From the NCBI RefSeq assembly GCF_000613185.1, contig NZ_CCBB010000003.1, positions 310,001-374,000 on the forward strand: DNA of 64,000 nucleotides. The letters are read 5' to 3'. Positions 44,640 through 54,636 of the stretch are shown one piece after another (within the stretch, counting starts at the first letter, position 1; each line of letters opens with the position of its first letter). The notes beneath the pieces were generated by a model. The model did not search any database and had not been told where the DNA came from. It was given only the letters and a program-made list of their open reading frames with translations. The translations under genes and the position numbers were made by a program. This DNA is from Mycolicibacterium cosmeticum. GTDB lineage: Bacteria > Actinomycetota > Actinomycetes > Mycobacteriales > Mycobacteriaceae.

Positions 44640-45270
44640 CCACGGCGGCCAACAGCAGCGTGGCCAGCCCCAGCGCCCAGGCGTGATACCCGTGCACCAC
44701 CAGCGCGGCACCGGCCAGCGCGCCGAGGAACATGGCCAGCACCGGCACCAGCCTGCGGCCGGCCTTGCTGCCATGCCCCGACGCGGCGTCCGAGGCGATC
44801 CCGGTGAGGGTCAGGGTGAGCACCGTGGTGGTGAGGTCGGGCACCGACAGCGCCCGCGCCGTCGCGTTCTGCAGACCCATGCCGACGCCCAGCAGCACGA
44901 TCAGCGTGCTCATGATCCAGCTTCGGTAGGGTGCCGGCGCGGCGATGACCACCACCAGAGCGGCTGCGACGCAGATCAATTCGATGACCGTCGACGTCAA
45001 CAGGTGCTTTCGCCGGTCCTCGCCCAGACGCTTGCGCAGCGACCCGCCGAACGCGGCGCCGATCAGAAAGGTGGCGACGGCGAGCAGCAGGGCCCACCAC
45101 ACGAAACCCGGTGCCCCCGCCAGGGCGAACCCGCTGAACACCACGTTGCCGGTCATATTGGCGACCAGGACATGCCCGAGCGCCAGGTAGCTGAACGCGT
45201 CCACCACGCCGGTGACGACCGTCAGGAGCAGCAGCAGCCTCGGGAGGGGAGCGTTCAATCCTTCGGTCAC
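44608..45270 (-). CDS. DUF1275 (YoaK-type) membrane protein
   Basis: 220 residues, GTG start. Six or so membrane helices with DUF1275 landmarks: TGVVDAFSYLALGHVLVANMTGNVVF near the N-terminus and GMGLQNATARALSVPDLTTTVLT in the middle. Function unknown. The start overlaps the xthA stop (GTGA), making it the last gene of the def-GNAT-SMC module-xthA run. Confidence 0.88.
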   Translation of the reverse strand: MTEGLNAPLPRLLLLLTVVTGVVDAFSYLALGHVLVANMTGNVVFSGFALAGAPGFVWWALLLAVATFLIGAAFGGSLRKRLGEDRRKHLLTSTVIELICVAAALVVVIAAPAPYRSWIMSTLIVLLGVGMGLQNATARALSVPDLTTTVLTLTLTGIASDAASGHGSKAGRRLVPVLAMFLGALAGAALVVHGYHAWALGLATLLLAAVATSAAVSRRL

Positions 45271-46034
45271 GCCAGGTCCACCAGCACCGGCGCGTGATCG
45301 CTGGGCTGCTTGCCCTTACGTTCTTCGCGGACGATCTCGGCGTGCGTGACGCGGGCCGCGAACTCCGCCGAGCCGAGGATGAAGTCGATACGCATACCCT
45401 GCTTCTTCGGGAAGCGCAGCTGGGTGTAATCCCAGTAGGTGTAGACACCGGGGCCCGGCGTGTACGGGCGCACCACGTCGGTGAACCCGGCCTCGTGGAA
45501 GGCGCGGAACGCGGCCCGCTCCGGCTCCGAAACATGGGTGGAGCCCTGGAAGACGGCGGGATCCCAGACGTCCTCGTCGGTGGGCGCGATGTTCCAGTCA
45601 CCCATCAGCGCTACCGGGCCCGGCCATTCGGCAGACGAAACCCGGAGGGCCTCAAGCCATTCCAGCTTGTAGGTGTAGTGCTTGTCGGCCAGCGTGCGGC
45701 CGTTGGGGATGTAGAGGCTCCACAGCCGGACCCCGCCGCAGGTCGCCCCGATGGCCCGTGCCTCGGCCAGCCCGTCCCACAACGGCTGACCGGGGAAGCC
45801 GATCTCGACATCGTCGAGGCCGACCCGCGACGCGATCGCCACCCCGTTCCACTGGTTCAACCCGATATGGGCGACCTCGTAGCCCAGCGCGGCGAACGGC
45901 ATGGCCGGGAACTGCGCATCGGTGCACTTGGTTTCCTGCATGGCCAGCACGTCGACGTCGGCGCGCGCCAGCCAGTCGGTGACGCGGTCGACGCGGGTCC
46001 GGATGGAGTTGACGTTCCAGGTGGCTACACGCAC
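45267..46034 (-). CDS. xthA: Exodeoxyribonuclease III / AP endonuclease
   Basis: 255 residues. EEP-fold DNA repair nuclease acting at abasic sites and 3' ends. Motifs in order: [21 protein letters not shown] (metal Glu), [17 protein letters not shown] (catalytic Asp/Asn), MRIDFIL and the terminal SDHAPV (Asp-His). GTG 46034; the first 10 bp lie inside the jetC/mksB 3' end. In M. tuberculosis xthA (Rv0427c) directly follows the GNAT gene Rv0428c; here the SMC module separates them. Confidence 0.95.
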   Translation of the reverse strand: MRVATWNVNSIRTRVDRVTDWLARADVDVLAMQETKCTDAQFPAMPFAALGYEVAHIGLNQWNGVAIASRVGLDDVEIGFPGQPLWDGLAEARAIGATCGGVRLWSLYIPNGRTLADKHYTYKLEWLEALRVSSAEWPGPVALMGDWNIAPTDEDVWDPAVFQGSTHVSEPERAAFRAFHEAGFTDVVRPYTPGPGVYTYWDYTQLRFPKKQGMRIDFILGSAEFAARVTHAEIVREERKGKQPSDHAPVLVDLA

Positions 46035-49000
46035 GCCAGATCCTTACGCAGGGCGGTGAAATCGGTGATGGTCTTGGTGGCCACTGACGCGACCGGGCGG
46101 GCGTTGCGGCCGGTGGCCTCGGTCTTGGACACCATCACCACCCCGTCGATATAGGGCTGGATGGTGGTGGCGTTCTGCACGGTGGCCACGATGACCAACT
46201 GGAAGCCGAACTTGCGGAACGCCTCCAGCGCCTGAGAGGCGAACTGCGGATCGGATTTGGAGAACGCCTCGTCCAGCATCAGCTGTGCGAAAACCGGGGT
46301 GTTGTCCCCGCTGTCGGGATTGGCCAGGTTGAAGCTCAGCGCACCGGCCAGACAGAACGCCATCAGCTTCTCCTGCTCACCGCCGGAGTTGTCCCCGGCA
46401 TTGCTGTGCGTGCGGATCAGTTCGTCGGTGCGCACATCCCACTCGGCGCAGTCGAAGGTGAACCGGTTGCGCACGTCCAGCGCGTCGCGGGTCCAGTTGC
46501 GGTCCTCGGGGGCGGTGCTGGCCAACCGGTTCCGCAACCGCAGGATATCGGCGTACTGCTCCAGGATCGCCTTCTTGTCGCCCATGCTGACCTCGGCCAC
46601 CCGGCGCGAGATCGCCTTGACGATCTCGGTGAGCTCGGAGACGGCGGCCAGGCTGCGTGGGGTGGCGCGCAGCGTCAGCCGGGTGCCGCGGTTGAATTCC
46701 ACCGCGCTCAACCCGCCGTTGACGCGGTCGATCTGCTCGCTGATCCGCCGGGTCTCCTGCTCGGCCACCCGGTGCAGCGTCAGGATGGCGTCGGGGGCCT
46801 GTTCGGTGATCAACCGCATCATCCGGTCATAGGCGTCCGGCAACTCCCGTTCGTCGATGTGCCGGCACACCGCCACGTAGTCATGCACCCGCTCGTCCAG
46901 ATCGTCGGAGTCGTTCGGGATGGCGTCCGGGAACGAGGTGTCGAAGGTGGCGATGATGCGGGACAGCTCTTCATGAGAGCGCCTGCGGCTTTCGGTCAGC
47001 TGATCGCGTTCCCGGCGGACCGCGGCGAACAACGCGTCGCGGTGCGGCTCGGGGTTGAGCAGCTCGAGGGTGACCGGCAGCTCGGCGGCGAACCGGCGCA
47101 ACAGCTCGGTGGCCGGCTCGGAGACCGCCGGCGGGGAGAGCCGGTCGGCCAGCTCCAGCAGCTGGGTGCGGCGGCTGTCCAGATCATCACGCCGGGTCTG
47201 GATCGCACCGCGGCGGGTCATCAGCGTCTGGATGTCGGTCCAGCATTCCTCGGCCCGGGCGCTCAGGGCTTCGATGTCCGGGTGGTCGGCCAGCAGCAGT
47301 TCGTACTGTTCGCGCAGCCGATCGGCGTGCCCGTCGGCGGTCTCGATGTCGATCTGGCTCCACTGCGGGAACTGCTCGTAGATGGCCCTGCAGGCCGCGG
47401 CCCGGTCCCGCCACTGCTGGCGTTGCGCAGCAATGTCATCGGCGGCCTTGCGGGCCCGCGCGAAGGACTCCTCGGCCTCGGCCAGCTCGGTGTGCAGCGC
47501 TTCCAGCTTGGCGCTGATGTCACCCTGGTAGATGTACTCCGACGGTTTCAGCGGCCTGCGGTCGTCCTTCACGGCAACCCGGTCGGATTCCTTGTACAGC
47601 CCCGAATCGGTGACCGCGCGGCGGAACCGGGCGAACACGTCGGGGGTGTCGACGCAGATGTGGTCACCGGCGGCGGTGATCACGTCGAGCGCCTCGGCCG
47701 CGCAGGCGTGGTCCGGGTTGACCAGGAACAGCTTGCCGGCCAGCGTTCGCGAGGAGTCGGAGACGGATCGCGCAGACACAGTGTTCGGCTCGGGTTCGGT
47801 GCCGCCGGCGCTGTTGCGGACATGGTGCAGCGCCAGCCGGCCGCGCATATTGGTCTCGTTGACGAACCGCAGCACCTTGGCGTGGTGCCGGTCGGGCACC
47901 AGCAACCGCAGCCCGACACCACGCAGTACCTTCTCGACCGCCACCCGCCAGCGCTGCTGGTCCGGTCGCAGGTCGAAAAGCTCTGCGACATACGGTAACT
48001 CGCCGGGGTCCACGCCGATCGCGGTGCAGATGTGGTCGCGCATCGCCACCGCGAACTCGGGCAGCGCCGAGCCCACCTGCTCCACCCGCTTGAGCTCCTT
48101 GGCGGCGTTGTCGCGCAGGATGCGGGCCGACTTCTGGGCGTACTCGGCGTCGGTCGAGGCCTCGCGGCCCCACTCCAGCTTGCCGAGCATCTCGGTGGCC
48201 TGCTTGGTGAGCGCCTCACGCAGCTCCCAGAACTCGTCGGCACTGTCCGGCACGTCGATGCCCTGGGCGGTGACCAGTTCCTCGAACGCGGCGCGCCGGC
48301 GCGACACCTCCTCGGCCTGTGCTTCGGCGGCGGTGACCTGGGCCTGCAGCGGGCCCACATTCGCGCTGGCGCCGCTGATCTGGGCGTTGAGCGAATCACC
48401 CTCGGCCTTGGCCAGATTCAGCTGGCGGGTCAGGTCGGCGTACTCGTTGTCCAACTGGGTGATGGTGGCGTCCAACGCCTCGATCTGGGCCGGGCACTCG
48501 CGCAGCCGGACGTGATCGGTGTAGGCCCGCACCATCGGCGGGTCGACCAGGTCGATGATGCCCAGATCGCTGGACTCCGAGGCGTAGCGCACCTGGATCG
48601 CCTCGATATCGCCGAGGATCTTGCGTTTGCGTTGCGCGACGGCCAGCAGCTCGCGGGCCTCCACCAGCGGGTCGATCTGCTTGAGCGCCTCGGGCAGCCG
48701 GGCCAGGCTGTCCGGCTCGTCGAGCATGAAGTCGCGGACGAACTGTTCTAGCCCGCCGACGCTTTTCAGCGATTTGGCCTTGCCGAGCAGCTGCTGGGCG
48801 GCGTCGGAGGACCGGATGCCGATGGACGAGTACAACTGGGCCAGATACTGGGACTCCACCTTGGTGGAGAACCGCCAACCTCCATATTCCCCGTCGCTTC
48901 GCTCGCCCCGGGTGTATTTCCCGTCGCTTCGCTCGCCCCCGGTGTCCTTGAACACGCTCGCATCGAACCGCCCCGCCGCCCACCGGTTGCACACATCCTC

Positions 49001-49453
49001 GATGCTCAGATCGCCGTCGCCGAGCACGTAGCGGCTGGACGAATCCGAACGGGATTCGCCGGTCAGCCATTTCAGTACCAGGCCGGTGATGGCGCGCCCG
49101 GTGTTGCTGCGGTAGGTGACCGCCACCGCCGACCAGGTGGTGCCCTCACCGCGCAGGTACATGACCTGGCTGGTGCCCCCGTCGCTGCGCTGGCCCCAGG
49201 CCCCGCGCACATACTTGTCCACGGTGCGCCGCCCGGCGCTGGACCCGGCGGCGGTGTTGTCGCCGGAGGCGTTGAAGTTGCGCCGGTTGAACGGCAGGAA
49301 GCCCAGCGAGATCGCGTCCAGCAGTGAGGATTTACCGCTGCCCGAGGCGCCCGCGATCAGCGCGCCCCCCGGCCCGAAGCCGATGTCGTGGTAACCGTCG
49401 AACACGCCCCAGTTGATGACCTGCAGCCGCGACAGGTGGAACTGCTCACTCAT
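46025..49453 (-). CDS. SMC-like ATPase, JetC/MksB type
   Basis: 1142 residues. N-terminal [18 protein letters not shown] and Walker [10 protein letters not shown] (residues 35-43); long coiled-coil arms with a central globular part (about residues 440-620); C-terminal ABC signature NSGGEQEKL (about 1022-1030) and Walker [12 protein letters not shown] (D1061, E1062). This head order, size and partners match the MukB/MksB/JetC group, which loops or condenses DNA and, in Wadjet, restricts plasmids. Overlaps jetB by 8 bp and xthA by 10 bp. Near residues 170-190 it carries a 10-residue tandem duplication ([20 protein letters not shown]), odd for a conserved head domain. No JetD follows. Confidence 0.92.
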   Translation of the reverse strand: MSEQFHLSRLQVINWGVFDGYHDIGFGPGGALIAGASGSGKSSLLDAISLGFLPFNRRNFNASGDNTAAGSSAGRRTVDKYVRGAWGQRSDGGTSQVMYLRGEGTTWSAVAVTYRSNTGRAITGLVLKWLTGESRSDSSSRYVLGDGDLSIEDVCNRWAAGRFDASVFKDTGGERSDGKYTRGERSDGEYGGWRFSTKVESQYLAQLYSSIGIRSSDAAQQLLGKAKSLKSVGGLEQFVRDFMLDEPDSLARLPEALKQIDPLVEARELLAVAQRKRKILGDIEAIQVRYASESSDLGIIDLVDPPMVRAYTDHVRLRECPAQIEALDATITQLDNEYADLTRQLNLAKAEGDSLNAQISGASANVGPLQAQVTAAEAQAEEVSRRRAAFEELVTAQGIDVPDSADEFWELREALTKQATEMLGKLEWGREASTDAEYAQKSARILRDNAAKELKRVEQVGSALPEFAVAMRDHICTAIGVDPGELPYVAELFDLRPDQQRWRVAVEKVLRGVGLRLLVPDRHHAKVLRFVNETNMRGRLALHHVRNSAGGTEPEPNTVSARSVSDSSRTLAGKLFLVNPDHACAAEALDVITAAGDHICVDTPDVFARFRRAVTDSGLYKESDRVAVKDDRRPLKPSEYIYQGDISAKLEALHTELAEAEESFARARKAADDIAAQRQQWRDRAAACRAIYEQFPQWSQIDIETADGHADRLREQYELLLADHPDIEALSARAEECWTDIQTLMTRRGAIQTRRDDLDSRRTQLLELADRLSPPAVSEPATELLRRFAAELPVTLELLNPEPHRDALFAAVRRERDQLTESRRRSHEELSRIIATFDTSFPDAIPNDSDDLDERVHDYVAVCRHIDERELPDAYDRMMRLITEQAPDAILTLHRVAEQETRRISEQIDRVNGGLSAVEFNRGTRLTLRATPRSLAAVSELTEIVKAISRRVAEVSMGDKKAILEQYADILRLRNRLASTAPEDRNWTRDALDVRNRFTFDCAEWDVRTDELIRTHSNAGDNSGGEQEKLMAFCLAGALSFNLANPDSGDNTPVFAQLMLDEAFSKSDPQFASQALEAFRKFGFQLVIVATVQNATTIQPYIDGVVMVSKTEATGRNARPVASVATKTITDFTALRKDLACV
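48885..48944 (-). repeat. 30-bp in-frame tandem duplication in the SMC gene
   Basis: Two adjacent 30-bp units, 48885-48914 and 48915-48944, identical at 28 of 30 positions. They encode consecutive GERSDG-containing decapeptides. The core CGTCGCTTCGCTCG is internally near-palindromic, and a related CCGTCGCTGCGCTGGCCCC lies at about 49179-49197 in the same gene. Confidence 0.85.
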
Positions 49454-50114
49454 CGCCTGCCCCGCCCTTCAGGAGTGCCTCGAACTGCTGCTGCAGTTCG
49501 GTGATCACCGAGGCCGTCATGATGGCGCTGATCACCGGGCTGACCGTGTAGCTGTCCTCGTCGTCGCGGGTCTTGCGCAGGATCTCCAGCCCGGCCAGGC
49601 GTGCGACGGCGGCGTCGATGCGCGCGGTGAAGGTGACGGCGTCGCGGTCGGTGTCGTTGAGCACCCCGGCGAACAGGCCGTGGATCTCGTCGCGGCTGAT
49701 GACGAAACTCGCGTCACCGCCGGCGCGCATCATCTGCGCCAGGTGCAGCGCCAGGATGGAGTCGTAGGTGCCCAGCGGTTCCCGGCGCAGCAGCTTGACG
49801 CCCCGGGCCGACTCGTACCGGGCCTGCTCGATGAACGCGATCTCCACGCCCTCGGCGATCTGCAACTGCAGGTCCAGTTCGGACAGCCGGACCGCCAGGT
49901 CGGCCCGGTATTCCTTGATCCAGCTGTAGATATCGCTGTCGGATTCGTTGCTGATGTAGCGGCGGGTGAGCAGGTGCTGCAGCGCCCAGCAGGCACGGTC
50001 GGGCAGCGCGCTGACGTCGCCCTCGAACCGGGGCCGGCGCGGCTGCTGCGGCGCGGTGCGGCCGGTGCGGTCGACCTCGGGCAGGGAGGCGAAATCAACT
50101 GGCGTATCGGTCAC
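49446..50114 (-). CDS. DUF4194 protein, JetB/MksE type (kite subunit)
   Basis: 222 residues from GTG 50114, overlapping the previous stop (GTGA). Two winged-helix-like regions are suggested by [17 protein letters not shown] and by [55 protein letters not shown] is a DUF4194-like core. MksE/JetB subunits bind the kleisin of the SMC complex. Middle gene of the A-B-C order. Confidence 0.87.
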   Translation of the reverse strand: MTDTPVDFASLPEVDRTGRTAPQQPRRPRFEGDVSALPDRACWALQHLLTRRYISNESDSDIYSWIKEYRADLAVRLSELDLQLQIAEGVEIAFIEQARYESARGVKLLRREPLGTYDSILALHLAQMMRAGGDASFVISRDEIHGLFAGVLNDTDRDAVTFTARIDAAVARLAGLEILRKTRDDEDSYTVSPVISAIMTASVITELQQQFEALLKGGAGDE

Positions 50115-51544
50115 GATGCAACTCCCGCAATGGGTTCGGTGAACATCAGGTGCGGAACCTCCATCTCGCGGTCGCGGCCGTCGAGCGAATGGAACCGGAC
50201 GCGCGCCGGTTCGGTATCGGTCTTGCCCGTATCTGGATTGCCGCCTCCGGCGGCGGGTTGCTTGAGGGCCCACGACCACAGCACGATCACGTGCCCCAGG
50301 TACGGGGTGTCCAGCATGGAGACCGCGTCGGGCAGGGATAACGGGGCATCGCGCAGCGCGGCGTTGACCATCGCCGACATCGCGGGCGCGTCCACCTGGG
50401 TGGTCAGTGCCGCGAAGGTGGACAGATCCACGTCGCCCTCGGCGATGGCCGCCGGTTTCGGTGCGGACAGGTCGTTGATCCGGAAGCTCAGGGCGCCCAC
50501 CGAACTGATGGTGTGCCGGGCCAGTGGCACGTCGATGTCCAGGCGGGAGTCCGTCAGCGACACCTTGAGCAGTGCGCGGGCCGCGCCGATGGCCTCGTTG
50601 AGCTGCCGCGCGATGCCGCGGCTCTGCTCCAGCGTGCCGAACGCGGTGAACCGCTTGACCCGCTGCGCGCAGCGCTGCTGGATGCGTTCCACCTCGTCGA
50701 TCTGGTGCCCGACCAGTTCGAAGAACCCGGCCATCACCTTGCGCAGCGCCGGGTCCAGGTCGGGCAGGGCGCCGGCCACCGCGGCGATATCGCCCTCGAA
50801 CGCCATGCGCTGCTCGGGGTCGTTGATCATCCGCAGGAACGCCCGGTGCGAATCACGGCCGGCGGACTCCCAGGCCTCCTGATAGTCGGCGTACATCTGC
50901 CGCTGCCGGTCGCGGTATTCGGTATTGGTCTCGATCGGGTCGTCGAGGGCGGCGGTGGCCTGCTCGATCATGGTGCCGTACAAGCCGATATCGGTGATCA
51001 GCCGTTCCATCTGCAGGGCGATGGCGCGGGCCTCGTCGTACATCGAGGTGACATCGGGCTCGGGACGCAACCCGGCGTCGAGTTCCTCCAGCTCGCGGTG
51101 CAGGGCCGCGATCTCGGCCTCGATGCCGGCCCGGATGCGTGCCGGATCGTTGTCGACGCGGACGGCGACCTGTTTGAGCCGGGAGGCGATGCCGTTGATG
51201 GAACCGCCGGTGGCGATGGTGTCGTTGCGGCGCATGCCCCGGACGAAATCCAGCGCCCGCCGGGCGTCCTGGGTCAGGTAGCAGACGTTGCGGTCACCCT
51301 TCACGACGCGGTGCAGCCAGCCCTGGCTGGCCCACGTCTTGATCAGGGTCAGCCCGGACTGCTCGATCTCGTCGAGGTCTTCCAGGTCGCGGTCCAGCCG
51401 CACCACCAGATCGGTCTCGGGCACCACGCCCTCGAGCAGGTGCCGCTCCATCAGCGTGGCGTAGATGGCCAGGTTCTGGGTGGCCAGCAGCCGGACCGCG
51501 CGGGTGGACTGCACGTCGCGGTTGAGTTGGAGTAACTCATGCAT
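50111..51544 (-). CDS. DUF3375 protein, JetA/MksF type (kleisin subunit)
   Basis: 477 residues from ATG 51544. The true N-terminus is MHELLQLNRDVQSTRAVRLL, a typical DUF3375 start with LLATQNLAIYATLMERHL; a longer frame upstream overlaps the GNAT gene and was rejected. The rest is mainly helical with coiled-coil segments (IEAEIAALHRELEELDAG), and the C-terminus ends REMEVPHLMFTEPI. JetA/MksF bridges the SMC heads. It overlaps GNAT by 8 bp and jetB by 4 bp, so the module is embedded in the def operon. Confidence 0.88.
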   Translation of the reverse strand: MHELLQLNRDVQSTRAVRLLATQNLAIYATLMERHLLEGVVPETDLVVRLDRDLEDLDEIEQSGLTLIKTWASQGWLHRVVKGDRNVCYLTQDARRALDFVRGMRRNDTIATGGSINGIASRLKQVAVRVDNDPARIRAGIEAEIAALHRELEELDAGLRPEPDVTSMYDEARAIALQMERLITDIGLYGTMIEQATAALDDPIETNTEYRDRQRQMYADYQEAWESAGRDSHRAFLRMINDPEQRMAFEGDIAAVAGALPDLDPALRKVMAGFFELVGHQIDEVERIQQRCAQRVKRFTAFGTLEQSRGIARQLNEAIGAARALLKVSLTDSRLDIDVPLARHTISSVGALSFRINDLSAPKPAAIAEGDVDLSTFAALTTQVDAPAMSAMVNAALRDAPLSLPDAVSMLDTPYLGHVIVLWSWALKQPAAGGGNPDTGKTDTEPARVRFHSLDGRDREMEVPHLMFTEPIAGVAS

Positions 51545-52424
51545 CGGGAAGGAGGCTTTCTGCGCGCAGGTACCGCAGCGTGTGGTGCAGGCGGAAACCC
51601 ATCGAGTGATACAGCGTGGCGGCGGGCTCGTTGTCGGCGAGCACCTGCACGTAGGCCCGAGTGGCCCCGTGCCCGGCCGCCCAGCCCAGCAGTGCAGAAC
51701 ATACCGTGCGGGCGTGACCGCGGCGCCGCGCTTCCTCGGTGACCCGCACACAGGAGATGCCCACCCAGACGGTGCCGTCCGGCGCCGTCGTCACCGCGCC
51801 ACGGCCCACGGCTTCTCTACCGATCGTGGCGAAACCAACCTGGCCGTCGACGACGGCCGTGAGCACCTCGACCGGGACGTTGCGCTGGTAGGTCGCCAGC
51901 CACTGGTCGTCCGGGCGGGACGGGAAATCGGCGGGGGCGACGTCGGGGCCGATATCGCGGACCAGTACACGAGTGGCCTTGACACCGGGCGTCGTGACCG
52001 GCAGCAGCCGGTCCGGCAACGCCAGCCAGGCCGGCAGGCCGCGCGCGGCATACCACTCGGCGATGGCGGCCACGGCGTGCGTCGTGGCCTCGAAGAGCAG
52101 GGGCACCGCGGAATTGGCGCGGCTGGTGTAGCCATCCCCGATTCCTGGGCCGGCGCGCAGCAGCCAACCGTCGTGCCAGTGCTGCTCGGTGCCCGGCCAG
52201 GCCAGCGCCGCGGCGTGTTCCAGCGCGCGGATCTCGGAATTGCGCACCGTGACATGGGACAGTTCGCGCACCGACACCACATCGCCAGGGGCGATGTGGA
52301 CCGTCTCACCGGACTTGGTGCGCACCGACACGACGGGGGTGAGCGCTTGGATCTCGCCCACGACGTCGGAGAAGCCGTCGGGCACGCGATAGCGCAGCGA
52401 CACCCGGTCACCGACGGTGGTCAT
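51537..52424 (-). CDS. GNAT-family N-acetyltransferase (Rv0428c-like)
   Basis: 295 residues. The N-terminal SH3-like segment (VSLRYRVPDGFSDVVGEIQAL...SGETVHIAPGDVVSV) precedes a GNAT domain. The C-terminal acetyl-CoA site is GISCVRVTEEARRRGHARTVCSALLGWA (Q/RxxGxG/A-like) and ADNEPAATLYHSMGF. Acetyl acceptor unknown. Conserved next to def in mycobacteria; 10 bp downstream of def here. Confidence 0.9.
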   Translation of the reverse strand: MTTVGDRVSLRYRVPDGFSDVVGEIQALTPVVSVRTKSGETVHIAPGDVVSVRELSHVTVRNSEIRALEHAAALAWPGTEQHWHDGWLLRAGPGIGDGYTSRANSAVPLLFEATTHAVAAIAEWYAARGLPAWLALPDRLLPVTTPGVKATRVLVRDIGPDVAPADFPSRPDDQWLATYQRNVPVEVLTAVVDGQVGFATIGREAVGRGAVTTAPDGTVWVGISCVRVTEEARRRGHARTVCSALLGWAAGHGATRAYVQVLADNEPAATLYHSMGFRLHHTLRYLRAESLLPDA

Positions 52425-52434
52425 CTAGCGGGCA

Positions 52435-53028
52435 TCAGTGGCCGAACGGATCAGGATCCTCGCCGGGCATCCAGCTCAGACCGGGGACACCCCACTTGTT
52501 GGCCTTCACCATCCGCTTGGCGGCGCGGGCGTGCCGGCCGATCAACCCGTCCAGGTAGGTGAAACCGTCGAGGTGGCCGGTCTCGTGCTGCAGCATCCGG
52601 GCGAACAGGCCGGTGCCCTCCAGGGTGATCGGGGTGCCGTCGGCGTCCAGGCCGGTGACGCGGGCCCAGTCGGCGCGACCCCGCGGGAACGACTCACCCG
52701 GCACCGACAGGCACCCTTCGTCGTCGTTGTCGGGGTCGGGCATGGTCTCGGGCAGCTCCGAGGTCTCCAGCACCGGGTTGACCACCACACCGCGCCGGCG
52801 CACGGTCTTGCCGCGTTCGTCGGCGCAGTCGTAGACGAACACGCGCTCGGTGCGGCCAATCTGGTTGGCGGCCAGGCCAACCCCGTTGGCGGCGTCCATG
52901 GTGTCGTACATGTCGGTGATCAGCGCGGCCAGTTCGGCGGGCAGGGTGCCGTCAGGTCTGACGGGAACCGGGGTGGTCGCGGTGTGCAGGACGGGATCGC
53001 CCACGATGCGAATCGGTACAACAGCCAC
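52435..53028 (-). CDS. def: Peptide deformylase
   Basis: 197 residues from GTG 53028, exactly the M. tuberculosis Def length. Removes the formyl group from nascent N-termini. Three motifs: [10 protein letters not shown] (motif 1), [11 protein letters not shown] (motif 2, metal Cys) and [11 protein letters not shown] (motif 3, HExxH-type metal site). First gene of the long minus-strand run through the SMC module to DUF1275. Longer frames upstream cover the intergenic region and are not needed. Confidence 0.96.
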   Translation of the reverse strand: MAVVPIRIVGDPVLHTATTPVPVRPDGTLPAELAALITDMYDTMDAANGVGLAANQIGRTERVFVYDCADERGKTVRRRGVVVNPVLETSELPETMPDPDNDDEGCLSVPGESFPRGRADWARVTGLDADGTPITLEGTGLFARMLQHETGHLDGFTYLDGLIGRHARAAKRMVKANKWGVPGLSWMPGEDPDPFGH

Positions 53029-53158
53029 GGTTGGCAAGCTTAAGTCAGCCGACTCGCGGGTAACGATCACGCCCGCATTACCGCAGCCATGATTGAATGA
53101 GCGCCGAACAACAGTCTTGTAATTCTTCAGATGATGTCGGAAGGGCCCAAGGAGCGAG

Positions 53159-53467
53159 ATGGACGGCGCTATCGCGCGGACTGAGCAATCCGGGGATGAT
53201 TCCGAGCCCGCCGATGGCCTGACGCGCCGCGAACACGACATCCTGGCCTTCGAACGCCAGTGGTGGAAGTACGCGGGATCCAAGGAAGAAGCCATCAAGG
53301 AACTGTTCGGGTTGTCCCCGTCGCGTTACTACCAGGTGCTCAACGCGCTGGTGGACCGGCCGGAGGCGCTCGCGGCCGACCCGATGCTGGTCAAGCGGCT
53401 GCGCCGGGTGCGCGCCAGCCGGCAGAAGGCCAAGGCCGCCCGGCGGCTCGGGTTCGAGGTCACCTAG
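53159..53467 (+). CDS. DUF3263 protein (Rv0430-like)
   Basis: 102 residues; ATG 53159 with AAGGAG 7 bp upstream. Acidic N-terminus, then [42 protein letters not shown], a helix-turn-helix-like DUF3263 core, and a basic C-terminal tail. Probably a DNA- or nucleic-acid-binding protein; unproven. Divergent from def across 130 bp and followed after 19 bp by virR. Confidence 0.88.
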   Translation: MDGAIARTEQSGDDSEPADGLTRREHDILAFERQWWKYAGSKEEAIKELFGLSPSRYYQVLNALVDRPEALAADPMLVKRLRRVRASRQKAKAARRLGFEVT

Positions 53468-53486
53468 ACCGCTAGTCTGGGCTGCG

Positions 53487-53951
53487 ATGAACCAGCGTGA
53501 CTCCTCCGGGCTGCCCCTGCGCGCCATGGTGATGGTGCTGCTCTTCCTCGGCGTGGTCTTCTTGCTGGTGGCATTCCAGTACATGGGCTCCGACGACGAC
53601 GCCGACAGCAGCGACTCCACCTCGGCCGGCGTGACCACCAGCGCCACCACGACCACCAAGACCTCGGCGGCGCCCGCGCCGAAGGCCGACGTCCGGGTGT
53701 TCAACATCTCCGACGTGGCCGGCGCCGCGGAGAGCACGGCCACCAAGCTGCGCGACGCGCAGTGGAACGTGACCGAGACCGGCAACCTCACCCTGGAAGG
53801 CGTCACCGCGACGACGGTGTACTTCGGCGAGGCCGCCGGGGAGAAGGAAGCCGCCGAAGCGGTGGGCAAGCTCCTCGATGCGCCGGTCGAACCGCGGGTG
53901 CCCGCACTCGCCGAGCAACCGCCGGGCGTGATCGTGGCGGTCACCGGCTAG
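53487..53951 (+). CDS. virR: LytR_C-domain membrane protein VirR (Rv0431-like)
   Basis: 154 residues. One N-terminal membrane helix ([21 protein letters not shown]), a Ser/Thr/Asp-rich linker, and a LytR C-terminal domain from about residue 65 ([22 protein letters not shown]). In M. tuberculosis VirR binds peptidoglycan, influences wall structure and restrains vesicle release. The symbol is given by synteny and domain layout. Confidence 0.88.
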   Translation: MNQRDSSGLPLRAMVMVLLFLGVVFLLVAFQYMGSDDDADSSDSTSAGVTTSATTTTKTSAAPAPKADVRVFNISDVAGAAESTATKLRDAQWNVTETGNLTLEGVTATTVYFGEAAGEKEAAEAVGKLLDAPVEPRVPALAEQPPGVIVAVTG

Positions 53952-53961
53952 GCTCTCGGGC

Positions 53962-54636
53962 ATGCCGATCTCAGCTCCGCTTCGTGCCGTTGCCGCCGCA
54001 GCCTTCCTGGTCCCGATCGCCGCTGCCTGCTCGCCCTACGAGCCGGTTGCCACCCAGCCCGGGACCACCCCGGCGATCTGGACCGGCTCGCCCGCCCCGT
54101 CGGCCGAGGCCGGCCACGGCGAGGGCGACCAGGCCCCGGCCGCCGGGCACGGCGAGAAGCTCAGCGCGCAACTGAAGCTGGCCGACGGGACCGCCGTCGC
54201 CACCGCGGATTTCGAGTTCGCCGACGGTGTCGCGACCGTCACCGTGCAGACCACCACCCCCGGCAAGCTGGCCCCCGGCTTCCACGGCCTGCACATCCAC
54301 TCGGTCGGCAAGTGTGAGGGCGACTTCACCAGCGCCGGTGGGCATCTGCAGGTGCCCGGGCACACCGCTCACCCGGCCAGTGGCGACCTGAGCTCCCTGC
54401 AGGTGCGCAGCGACGGCACCGGCAAGCTGGTGACGACGACGGACGCGTTCACCGCCGAGCAGCTGCTGGCCGGCACCCAGACCGCGATCATCATTCACGA
54501 GAAGGCCGACAACTTCGCCAACATTCCTGCCGAGCGCTACCAGCAGGTGAACGGCACCCCGGGTCCGGACGAGACCACCATGGCGACCGGCGATGCCGGC
54601 AAGCGGGTAGCTTGCGGTGTCATCGGCGCCGAATAG
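53962..54636 (+). CDS. sodC: Periplasmic Cu(,Zn) superoxide dismutase lipoprotein
   Basis: 224 residues. Signal with lipobox AAAC (Cys23), a Pro/Ala/Gly-rich linker, and a SodC domain: copper ligands in [12 protein letters not shown], then [31 protein letters not shown] and disulfide Cys in KRVACGVIG. As in the M. tuberculosis enzyme the zinc-loop pattern is sparse. Dismutates superoxide at the outer face of the membrane. It overlaps the next gene by 20 bp. Confidence 0.94.
   Translation: MPISAPLRAVAAAAFLVPIAAACSPYEPVATQPGTTPAIWTGSPAPSAEAGHGEGDQAPAAGHGEKLSAQLKLADGTAVATADFEFADGVATVTVQTTTPGKLAPGFHGLHIHSVGKCEGDFTSAGGHLQVPGHTAHPASGDLSSLQVRSDGTGKLVTTTDAFTAEQLLAGTQTAIIIHEKADNFANIPAERYQQVNGTPGPDETTMATGDAGKRVACGVIGAE

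Noticed and set aside
45267..46034. Calling XthA a replacement for JetD
   Set aside because: XthA is a conserved repair enzyme found at this place in mycobacteria without the SMC module; coupling is noted as a hypothesis only.
46406..47998. Plus-strand long frame opposite the SMC gene
   Set aside because: No family signature; the minus strand encodes an SMC ATPase with all motifs.
51545..51751. 69-residue N-terminal extension of the JetA-like protein
   Set aside because: It lies inside the GNAT gene in another frame and is Pro/Arg/Cys-rich; the DUF3375 fold begins at MHELLQLNRD.
53029..53298. 90-residue N-terminal extension of peptide deformylase
   Set aside because: GTG 53028 gives the exact length and N-terminus of known mycobacterial Def; the extension covers the divergent promoter region.
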